This document shows, in pieces, positions 1 through 5,497 of a stretch of DNA of 6,982 nt. Source of the DNA: Candidatus Zixiibacteriota bacterium (GTDB taxonomy: Bacteria > Zixibacteria > MSB-5A5 > UBA10806); assembly GCA_003520965.1 (NCBI GenBank), contig DOTU01000082.1, forward strand, positions 1 to 6,982. Reading direction: 5' to 3'. How positions within the stretch are numbered: position 1 is the first letter of the stretch; every line of letters begins with the position of its first letter. The translations under genes and the position numbers were made by a program. The notes under the pieces are model-generated. The model made no database searches. It worked only from the letters and a program-made list of their open reading frames with translations, and was not told the origin of the DNA.

Positions 1-51
1 GCAAATGATTGATGAAATATTTCGAAAAGAGAATAAAATGTAATCTTACCC

Positions 52-84
52 AAAATAAAAATCAGGCCCCGATTGGAGCCTGAT
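52..84 (-). terminator. Rho-independent terminator of the cysteine protease gene
   Basis: On the minus strand ATCAGGCTCC, loop AATC, GGGGCCTGAT forms a 10-bp stem with one G-U wobble (plus-strand arms 61-70 and 75-84). It is followed by the U-rich run TTTTATTTT (plus 52-60). It starts 27 nt after the protease stop codon and fits a canonical intrinsic terminator. Bases 1-51 beyond it are AT-rich and I see no gene or site in them. Confidence 0.93.
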
Positions 85-111
85 CAAATTCAGATATCTA
101 TATTAATATTA

Positions 112-2184
112 TCAACGCGATGTTGGTGGGCAATCAGCACAGAAATTGAGTGTCACTCCATGCTTAAAGTGATTGACCAGATAAACCAAATCCATTCCAT
201 TCACACTGCAATTACCATTGACGTCGGCGCTGACCCGAACCGATCCGTGTGTACCGCAGTTGCAGCTTTGCAGAGGATTGGTGCCACTTTTGAAATAATT
301 CAGCAGGTATACGCAATCGAGGCTGTTGGTGACGCCGTCGCCATTAACATCACCGGCCATATACTCGCAGCTACCCTGGGTTACGTCCATCCTTATGGGA
401 ATATCATTGGAGATGTTGTAACGATCGTTTGAAATTAACTTCAGGATGGCATTATAGGTGCCCTGCGGTAGCCCACTTGAATTAAGCGCGATATTTATGG
501 CCTGGCTACGGCCTTCAAGCACAACTCCATCTGTGGGAGTTATGTCAAGCCACGAACAAGAACTACGGCTCCCCAGGTAATACCCGATAGCCAGATTGCT
601 ATGGATAAAATTCGAATTGTAGGCAATCTGAAGTCCAATCGTACCATTGGGATTCTCTATTCCGACCGAGCATTCATTGAGCCGTCCCGGACCCATACCG
701 GAATATTGATAAATTATCGTATCCGGTGCTATTAACACTATTTGGAATGAGAAGGTCCCCGCCTGACGGGTATCTTTGACATCCTGCCAGGTAATAATGG
801 CTGAATCGGATTGATTTGAATAGAAATAAACATGACCGCCATATTGAAGCGTAAGATCATCGTAAAAAACCGCCATCAGGCTATTGGGATAAGCCGGATC
901 CGGTATCCCAACATTGTTCGGGCTGTAGAAATATGCGTTCATGAAATAGGCCAGGCCGTTAATCCCCACTTTGATATAATTATAATGGCGATCGTAGTAA
1001 TTAAAATCAAACCCCAGCATCAAGTTTGACGAAACATCATCATTGGGTTCGGAGAAACTTAATTGCTGACCAACCTGGGTAATATCTTTCCAATTATAGC
1101 TTGGGCCGCCGGTTGAATCGCTGGAGCGCCAGAAATAGCCGTATGCGTCTTGACCGCCGGGAGGAGCGGGGGTGATATTATAATGCAAATCACCTCTACC
1201 ATTGTTAGTCAAATTCAATGTCCTGCTTCGCAAAGCATTATCGGGCATCGTGACCGCAAACGATTCCGGATCATAAACCAGCACCGGCAGGCCGCCTGAC
1301 TGGTAAATCGGACGTTGAGTGTAACTGCCGAACGATGCTGAACCATATTTGATATCGAAAAAGCCATGATTTCCCCAACCCGGACCCCAGCTGTTTTTAA
1401 CAATCCAGGCGCCTTGACCATCACACATGTTATCATCCCATCCAATGATAAGCACGGCATGATTGATATTGTCACCACCAGTATGTTCGTAGCAGCCATT
1501 GCTATATCCATAAAAATCATCATACACCGTAAAACAGGTCGAAAGGGGCCCATACATAAGGGCGTTCTTTATAGCGCTTACATTATTGGGCACATCTACG
1601 AAACCAATCAGATTAGCCACGACGGGACAATTATCCTGGGTACAGGGAATGGCATCGCTGGCTCCATAAGGCATGCAAGGCTCGTCAATCGCCCCATGGG
1701 AGATAAATAGATTATATGCATCGCTCATCCATCCCCCGCCGCAACCGGATTCCCCGTCATTGCAGGATAGAACCTGCTGCTCGGAGAGATCAAGCACAGT
1801 ATCTTCAGCAATCAAATAAGCCGCTTCAAAAGCGCCGGTAGCCGCGAAATCCCAACAAGAACCGCACCCGCCTTGGTCCTTAACAGGAGTGACACCTCCC
1901 ATATCGCGCCAGTCAAAATGCGCATCCGTATTGAGAAGCACCGGAGGCGGAAGAGTATCCAAAGCCTCAAAACGTAATCGAACGCTTTCGGGGACCCTCA
2001 GGCCGAGCCTTTGATGCCTTTGTTCGAGAGTCAGATCCATCATCGATGTTTGATCTGCGGTCCACTTCAGATTATTTTTCAGGATATAATCTTGAATTTG
2101 TTTAACTTCGCTGGAAACTTCAGCTTTTAACGGAGACCAGATAAACAGACTAATGGCAAAAAAAACACTCGCAGCGGTTCGCAT
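112..2184 (-). CDS. Secreted papain-family (C1A) cysteine protease with nested beta domain and C-terminal type I dockerin
   Basis: Predicted exported endopeptidase of 690 aa. The start chosen is the ATG at 2184, because GGAGGAG lies 4 nt upstream and the signal peptide (about 1-21, ending LKA) begins there; a longer frame from 2265 lacks a ribosome site. Residues about 22-80 look like a short C1A propeptide (LKWTADQTS, EQRHQRLGL). The catalytic domain is about 85-293: oxyanion Gln104 and nucleophile Cys110 in QGGCGSCW, His242 in NHAVLIIGW, Asn264 in KNSWGPGWG. All family residues are present, so it should be active. Residues about 298-339 and 543-600 look like two halves of one Ig-like/BACON-type sandwich, interrupted by a beta-rich domain (about 345-536) also found in the lipoprotein at 3761-5497. 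A dockerin follows (about 607-676), with calcium loops D612-D623 and D654-D665, then a Cys-rich tail. The gene sits between its own promoter candidate and a terminator. Substrate and cohesin partner are unknown. Confidence 0.95.
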   Translation of the reverse strand: MRTAASVFFAISLFIWSPLKAEVSSEVKQIQDYILKNNLKWTADQTSMMDLTLEQRHQRLGLRVPESVRLRFEALDTLPPPVLLNTDAHFDWRDMGGVTPVKDQGGCGSCWDFAATGAFEAAYLIAEDTVLDLSEQQVLSCNDGESGCGGGWMSDAYNLFISHGAIDEPCMPYGASDAIPCTQDNCPVVANLIGFVDVPNNVSAIKNALMYGPLSTCFTVYDDFYGYSNGCYEHTGGDNINHAVLIIGWDDNMCDGQGAWIVKNSWGPGWGNHGFFDIKYGSASFGSYTQRPIYQSGGLPVLVYDPESFAVTMPDNALRSRTLNLTNNGRGDLHYNITPAPPGGQDAYGYFWRSSDSTGGPSYNWKDITQVGQQLSFSEPNDDVSSNLMLGFDFNYYDRHYNYIKVGINGLAYFMNAYFYSPNNVGIPDPAYPNSLMAVFYDDLTLQYGGHVYFYSNQSDSAIITWQDVKDTRQAGTFSFQIVLIAPDTIIYQYSGMGPGRLNECSVGIENPNGTIGLQIAYNSNFIHSNLAIGYYLGSRSSCSWLDITPTDGVVLEGRSQAINIALNSSGLPQGTYNAILKLISNDRYNISNDIPIRMDVTQGSCEYMAGDVNGDGVTNSLDCVYLLNYFKSGTNPLQSCNCGTHGSVRVSADVNGNCSVNGMDLVYLVNHFKHGVTLNFCADCPPTSR

Positions 2185-2188
2185 TGTT

Positions 2189-2195
2189 CTCCTCC
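2189..2195 (-). promoter_or_regulatory. Shine-Dalgarno site deciding the protease start
   Basis: GGAGGAG on the minus strand lies 4 nt before the ATG at 2184. It favours this start over the longer in-frame ATG at 2265, which would also put the signal peptide 27 residues inside the protein. Confidence 0.85.
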
Positions 2196-2224
2196 AACAG
2201 GTAATATGTAGACTAACCGCCCTA

Positions 2225-2252
2225 AACATATATAATAACATGGATTTGTCAA
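2225..2252 (-). promoter_or_regulatory. Candidate promoter of the protease gene
   Basis: A perfect TTGACA (plus 2247-2252) is followed after 16 nt by TATGTT (plus 2225-2230), which matches 4 of 6 positions of the sigma-70 -10 box. It lies between the upstream terminator and the protease ribosome site and would give a 5' UTR of about 35 nt. The -10 is weak, and FCB bacteria often use a different promoter consensus, so this is tentative. Confidence 0.5.
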
Positions 2253-2276
2253 TCACAGAATGCATCTATTGTCGAT

Positions 2277-2302
2277 AAAAAAAGCCGCCGTTCTGCGGCG
2301 GC
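2277..2302 (-). terminator. Rho-independent terminator after the FN3-dockerin gene
   Basis: On the minus strand GCCGCCG, loop CAGAA, CGGCGGC is a perfect 7-bp GC stem (plus arms 2284-2290 and 2296-2302). Seven Ts follow (plus 2277-2283). It starts 20 nt after the stop codon of the FN3-dockerin gene and separates that unit from the protease gene. Confidence 0.95.
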
Positions 2303-2322
2303 CATAGCTATTTGTTCTCGAT

Positions 2323-3024
2323 CTACCGAATAGGAGTTTCAGTATTTACATTTGGCGTAGCCAAAATTGGATTGCAGTTTCCACGAAAAGGAGCTTCATT
2401 CGATCCGTGAAGATAATTTAGAAGATATACTGCATCGACACCATTAACTTCGCAATTACCATTGCAATCGCCACGTAAAATTGGTTCGGGCAGAGGATTT
2501 CCGCCCTTGAAATAGTTAACCATATAAACTACATCTAATCCGTTGACTGCCCCGCTGTTATTGGCATCGCCGGGGATAAAATCGCTTCCGCCGGCAGCCG
2601 TCATTGCGGGGGAATTGGATAGACCTGAGCAATTCCCGGTCTCATCGATAACTTTAAGGCAAAAGTAGTACCTGCAACCAGGGATCAAGCCATGAATCAG
2701 CATTGAATCGATTTGACCGCTTCGCGATGGCCTCGGTTCCCCGGTCAGCTGGATAGCCTGATTCCAGCGGTCATCGGAATTGATTGGGCCGTTACTTACA
2801 GGATGAAACCGAATATCATAAGCGCTGGCGCGACCGGCATTATTATCATCTCCTGTTGCTGTCCAGCGCAGCTTGATATCTCCCGGAGCCAAATCGGTGA
2901 TATGAAGATCTGACCGGATTTGCAATTCAGCGCTTGCGGCCTGGCTCACCCTCTGCCCTACCGTTAGCGCTGTCCCCACTATAAATATACTTGTAATCAG
3001 CCCTCTGACGCCCAAAAACCTCAT
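2323..3024 (-). CDS. Secreted fibronectin type III-dockerin protein
   Basis: Predicted exported protein of 233 aa with no recognisable catalytic domain. The ATG at 3024 is chosen because AAGGAGGA stands 3 nt upstream and a signal peptide (about 1-30, hydrophobic GLITSIFIVGTALTVG, then SQA) begins there; an in-frame ATG at 3084 has no ribosome site. Residues about 35-142 form one FN3 domain with the recognisable WTATGDD and AYDIRF strands and a late YYFCLKVIDE strand. A type I dockerin follows (about 152-206) with two 12-residue calcium loops, D153-D164 and D186-D197, each with N-G-x-D at the end. A 16-residue polar tail rich in Thr, Asn and Pro closes the protein. It is probably transcribed from the promoter near 3551 together with the 71-codon ORF 93 nt upstream, and it ends before a strong terminator. 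It may be a non-enzymatic scaffold or adhesion partner; this role is inferred. Confidence 0.9.
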   Translation of the reverse strand: MRFLGVRGLITSIFIVGTALTVGQRVSQAASAELQIRSDLHITDLAPGDIKLRWTATGDDNNAGRASAYDIRFHPVSNGPINSDDRWNQAIQLTGEPRPSRSGQIDSMLIHGLIPGCRYYFCLKVIDETGNCSGLSNSPAMTAAGGSDFIPGDANNSGAVNGLDVVYMVNYFKGGNPLPEPILRGDCNGNCEVNGVDAVYLLNYLHGSNEAPFRGNCNPILATPNVNTETPIR

Positions 3025-3037
3025 ACATCCTCCTTGA
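3021..3037 (-). repeat. Duplicated ribosome-site/start cassette, copy 2
   Basis: On the minus strand this is TCAAGGAGGATGTATGA, containing the Shine-Dalgarno and start codon of the FN3-dockerin gene. The identical 17 nt occur at 3330-3346. The similarity continues weakly into the coding sequence: MRFLGVRGL here and MTRLGGKGL in the other copy. Confidence 0.8.
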
Positions 3038-3117
3038 ATAGGCGAAATCGGGTTTGAAACACACCTGCCCACACCTTCGGACAAGCGAACAACATTTGTA
3101 AGTGATTCCTCAATTCC

Positions 3118-3333
3118 TTACCGTGCTAACGAAGTTATAGACCTGTCAAATTGCCCGATTAACCCAATGGAGAATGACAATTCAAGAAAAGAATTATAGC
3201 TTCTTTTCATAGGAATTGTTGTACTGGAGAGACTTACGCCTGGGAATTCTGCCTGTAGCCCCTGCTTAGCGAGGCCAAGCCAGACCGCTGACTTATTTGC
3301 GCATGTAAGCCCCTTGCCGCCTAAGCGCGTCAT
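3118..3333 (-). CDS. Small ORF (71 codons), hypothetical or decayed paralogue leader
   Basis: I do not recognise this product. It opens with a strong ribosome site (AAGGAGGA, 3 nt before ATG) shared to the base with the FN3-dockerin gene, and its first nine residues match that gene at five positions. The rest has no signal peptide, transmembrane span or known motif; the C-terminal half is moderately hydrophobic (FSIGLIGQF). It is the first translatable frame after the structured leader at 3365-3538, and 93 nt separate its stop from the FN3-dockerin start, so the two are probably on one transcript. It could be a genuine small protein, a translated regulatory leader peptide, or the remnant of a paralogue that decayed after its start region. 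A perfect 8-bp inverted repeat (3186-3208) lies inside it. Whether it is coding is uncertain. Confidence 0.35.
   Translation of the reverse strand: MTRLGGKGLTCANKSAVWLGLAKQGLQAEFPGVSLSSTTIPMKRSYNSFLELSFSIGLIGQFDRSITSLAR
3186..3208. repeat. Perfect 8-bp inverted repeat inside the small ORF
   Basis: GAAAAGAA, 7-nt spacer, TTCTTTTC (arms 3186-3193 and 3201-3208). On the minus-strand transcript it could form an A/U-rich hairpin followed by CTTGAATT. It lacks a GC stem and a clean U-run, so it is at best a weak terminator or pause site. Confidence 0.45.
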
Positions 3334-3346
3334 ACATCCTCCTTGA
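3330..3346 (-). repeat. Duplicated ribosome-site/start cassette, copy 1
   Basis: TCAAGGAGGATGTATGA on the minus strand, identical over 17 nt to 3021-3037. It supplies the Shine-Dalgarno and ATG of the 71-codon ORF and marks the downstream end of the structured leader. Confidence 0.8.
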
Positions 3347-3364
3347 GTACGGCTTTTGACGTTC

Positions 3365-3538
3365 GAGCAGCAACATGTTTACACCCATTTACCGATGCTG
3401 CTCTTTATCTTTGGTTTTTGGTGACCCTAAACCGGAAGTTCAACAGAAGATAGGGCATTGGAGCTTCCCATCGCCCCGTAAACCGATCCGCAATCGGTCA
3501 TCTCACCACCAGTAAGCTAAGGTCACAAGCCTTACTTT
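3365..3538 (-). ncRNA. Unclassified structured 5' leader RNA, riboswitch-like candidate
   Basis: The predicted transcript from the promoter at 3546-3575 starts immediately before this element. In transcript order (plus coordinates) I see five elements. Hairpin A pairs 3528-3536 with 3511-3518, with one bulge and a 9-nt loop. Hairpin B (3481-3499) is a 7-bp stem, ACCGAT/ATCGGT plus one wobble, with a 5-nt loop. Hairpin C (3453-3476) has GGGC/GCCC and TGG/CCA segments separated by a small internal loop. Hairpin D (3413-3433) is a 5-bp GGTTT/AAACC stem with an 11-nt loop. Hairpin E is a perfect 8-bp GAGCAGCA/TGCTGCTC stem (3365-3372 with 3396-3403) around a 23-nt loop. Loop A (GUGACCUU) and loop D (AGGGUCAC) are complementary over 8 bp, suggesting a kissing interaction. 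No U-run terminator is seen; the ribosome site lies about 20 nt downstream, so control of translation is plausible. It does not match the cobalamin, TPP, SAM, FMN, c-di-GMP or T-box consensus as I remember them. Confidence 0.5.
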
Positions 3539-3545
3539 CGCGCGA

Positions 3546-3575
3546 ATTATACATGCGATTTTATTAGTTGGTCAA
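3546..3575 (-). promoter_or_regulatory. Strong sigma-70-like promoter of the structured leader
   Basis: TTGACC (plus 3570-3575), an 18-nt spacer and a perfect TATAAT (plus 3546-3551) read on the minus strand. The A/T tract just upstream (plus 3576-3596) resembles an UP element. The segment after the -10 box is TCGCGCG, a GC-rich discriminator of the kind known from stringently controlled stable-RNA promoters. The predicted start near 3538-3539 coincides with the first hairpin of the leader RNA. Confidence 0.75.
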
Positions 3576-3596
3576 GTAATATTTTTAATTAATTTT

Positions 3597-3610
3597 GACC
3601 TGAAAAGGTC
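3597..3610. repeat. Short dyad upstream of the promoter (GACCT-GAAA-AGGTC)
   Basis: A perfect 5-bp inverted repeat with a 4-nt spacer, centred about 65 bp before the predicted start site. As plus-strand RNA it would be a GNRA-type hairpin. On the minus strand it is followed by A-rich rather than U-rich sequence, so it is not a good terminator for the lipoprotein operon. It could be an operator half-site pair or chance. The rest of 3611-3760 is AT-rich, non-coding and shows no clear terminator; an 8-bp inverted pair ATCGATTC (3644-3651) and GAATCGAT (3752-3759) is probably incidental. Confidence 0.35.
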
Positions 3611-3760
3611 TACAATATTATGATATAACAATAACTTAGGGGCATCGATTCAGCGGCCAAAAGCCCAATAAAACAAACTTAATAATAATTAAAACTAATA
3701 AAAAAGCGAATGCCGATATAAACTGTTGACCAATAAAACATTTGGAGGTTGGAATCGATA

Positions 3761-5497
3761 CTACTGTTCAAGATCAGTAGATAGCTTATAGCGCAATATG
3801 CGATTGTTACCGGTGTCGGCAATAAAAACCGTTCGGCGATCGCCATAGATATCGTAAGTGATACCCGATGGGTATAACATCTGCGTGGCCATCCGGAATT
3901 TGACTGCGTAACCATTTCTAATTCTGCTTATCGGAATTGTTAATCCTTTTGAGCCGTTTGCGCTTTCAATACCGATAGTAGCCGAATCGCCCCAGGCCGT
4001 AGAATATTTATACTGAAAAGTGACAGAACTATCGGCAGGGTTAAGAAGTAATTGAAAGGTATTCGACGTGTTATTTCCCGCATTTAATATGCTGTCATAT
4101 TGGACAACAAATATGCCCGTGGCCTGATCGTGCCAATAATAAATGCCATTAGATGCATCAGAGGAACCAAGCGCCTGACCAAACGGAGAAACAAGAGCGT
4201 TAGGCTCGCTTGTGTTCGGAATTGGCGGCCTGGTGGGCTGCTGCGCGCTTGGAAGGAACGTACACCAACCATTTGAACTGATATCGATGCTATCATATGG
4301 TGTCGTGTAGAAGTAAAATCTCGAACCCAGGGGAACCCATAAATTCGAATTTTGTCCGAGGCCCGCGGAGGCTCCGCTTCCCCCCTTGTGAGGGTTGATT
4401 TCGATCCAGTTATAAGTCAAGCCCTCGTTGTCATCGATATCGATGGCTGAGTATAATTGCTCGATGGGCCTGATAAATTTCCCTTGCTTGGTGAATTGGG
4501 ATGCGACCGCGAATCTATCTGAACCTGCGTCAACTACATAGATATTTCCCTGAAGATCAACCGTGGCGCCCTTGGGTAAACTGAAAAATCCTCGCTTTAA
4601 AAGATCGGTTTCGCTGGGACTGTGAGTATAGTTGAAAACCCAATGCTGGTCCCAGACCTGACGCGCCAGCGTTAGATCGTGCACCGGATAACTGCCCGAA
4701 TCCTGACAAACAATAAGATGAGTCGCCCCGCTTAGCTGGTAGGTATATATGGAATTGGGATGGGTAGTCGTGGTCACACCGTTACCGGTGATAATAATGG
4801 GATTTATTAAAGTGTCACCGATGGAAGTCCAGCTGATAAGCCTATGAATAGCCGGATCTACGCCCACAATCCGATCAAATAGAGAATCGGTATACTCTGC
4901 CTTTTGCGAGGTACCATGAAACCAGAGCACTCGAGCGTTATTGATATGCTCCGATGAAACAGCTACCAAATAACTGTTGTCATTGGCTGGAATATCCGTT
5001 ATCGATATAAACCGGTCGTCTGGACCGATCATCGAGCGAAGTTTGAAGAAATAACCGCCCGTATCTGAAGTAGCAATATATCTCTGAGGCATCGTATAAT
5101 CGAAGGTTACTAAGGGTGTCCTATCGCCGCCGGGACCAACATCGATCTTGTAAATCTTCTTCTCCCCCGTTACCACCAACAAACGCATGAACTCATCCTG
5201 GCTGACAGAGAGCGGATGATCGATTTGAAAATAACCATTAACCGAACCGGCGGCGTCGAGTTGATAAATACCGGTGGTATCGACGACATAAAGATAGGTG
5301 TCTTTTCCAAAATAGATGCATGTTGGCTTGGCGAAGGTATACCCGTGGGCCGCATCCCAGGGAGGATTAAGCATCAGAAAAAGGGTATCGCCAAGATTTC
5401 CGGTCGGCGGGACTTCAGTTGGCAGTTTCATTTTTTCACCACAGGCGAAAATTATCGCCAGGGCGAGCAGAATTAAAATAACCCAGCTTCTTTTCAC
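3761..5497 (-). CDS. Outer-surface lipoprotein with NHL-like propeller repeats and nested beta-rich domain
   Basis: Predicted lipoprotein of 578 aa. The GTG at 5497 is preferred: GGAG lies 6 nt upstream, it forms a TAGTG overlap with the PorV-like stop, and it gives a clean MKRSW signal n-region with lipidation Cys19 (LAIIFAC). An in-frame ATG at 5509 adds four residues but has no ribosome site. The body is beta-rich with propeller-like blades, for example YLYVVDTTGIYQLDAAG (about 68-84), an NHL-like repeat LPKGATVDLQGNIYVVDAG (about 307-325), and a clearer C-terminal one (about 542-572, with IADTGNNRILRY). Between the last two sits a domain (about 360-536) with YNWIEI, ISSNGWCTF, FVVQYDS, FQLLL and TIGIESANG, matching the nested domain of the cysteine protease. 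It is the last gene of the receptor/PorV operon and probably acts at the cell surface with them. Binding target unknown; no catalytic motif seen. Confidence 0.85.
   Translation of the reverse strand: MKRSWVILILLALAIIFACGEKMKLPTEVPPTGNLGDTLFLMLNPPWDAAHGYTFAKPTCIYFGKDTYLYVVDTTGIYQLDAAGSVNGYFQIDHPLSVSQDEFMRLLVVTGEKKIYKIDVGPGGDRTPLVTFDYTMPQRYIATSDTGGYFFKLRSMIGPDDRFISITDIPANDNSYLVAVSSEHINNARVLWFHGTSQKAEYTDSLFDRIVGVDPAIHRLISWTSIGDTLINPIIITGNGVTTTTHPNSIYTYQLSGATHLIVCQDSGSYPVHDLTLARQVWDQHWVFNYTHSPSETDLLKRGFFSLPKGATVDLQGNIYVVDAGSDRFAVASQFTKQGKFIRPIEQLYSAIDIDDNEGLTYNWIEINPHKGGSGASAGLGQNSNLWVPLGSRFYFYTTPYDSIDISSNGWCTFLPSAQQPTRPPIPNTSEPNALVSPFGQALGSSDASNGIYYWHDQATGIFVVQYDSILNAGNNTSNTFQLLLNPADSSVTFQYKYSTAWGDSATIGIESANGSKGLTIPISRIRNGYAVKFRMATQMLYPSGITYDIYGDRRTVFIADTGNNRILRYKLSTDLEQ

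Noticed and set aside
73..432. Open frame of 119 codons on the plus strand
   Set aside because: It lies antisense to the dockerin part of the protease gene, whose domains are unmistakable, and it begins inside the terminator stem. It has no ribosome site and no recognisable motif.
2185..2265. N-terminal extension of the protease to an ATG at 2265
   Set aside because: No ribosome site; it would bury the signal peptide and overlaps the -35/-10 candidate. GGAGGAG before 2184 decides for the inner start.
3025..3084. N-terminal extension of the FN3-dockerin protein to an ATG at 3084
   Set aside because: No Shine-Dalgarno, and the signal peptide starts at the inner ATG, which has AAGGAGGA.
3124..3139. 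loxP-like half site (TAACGAAGTTAT)
   Set aside because: Only one imperfect arm is present, with no inverted partner, and no recombinase gene is nearby; chance resemblance.
3118..3149. TTGACA on the minus strand as a second promoter for the FN3-dockerin gene
   Set aside because: The -35 match is perfect but no acceptable -10 hexamer lies 16-18 nt downstream.
3365..3403. Intrinsic terminator at the perfect 8-bp hairpin of the leader
   Set aside because: No U-run follows on the minus strand (GAACGTCAAAAG), so it is more likely a structural stem of the leader.
3413..3433. T-box or cobalamin riboswitch signature (TTTAGGGTCACC, GGGAAGCTCC)
   Set aside because: Short resemblances only. The T-box antiterminator core and the B12 box with its surrounding conserved blocks are absent.
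3679..3915. 78-codon open frame on the minus strand overlapping the end of the lipoprotein gene
   Set aside because: It is out of frame with the well-supported NHL repeat, extends into AT-rich non-coding DNA, and has no ribosome site.
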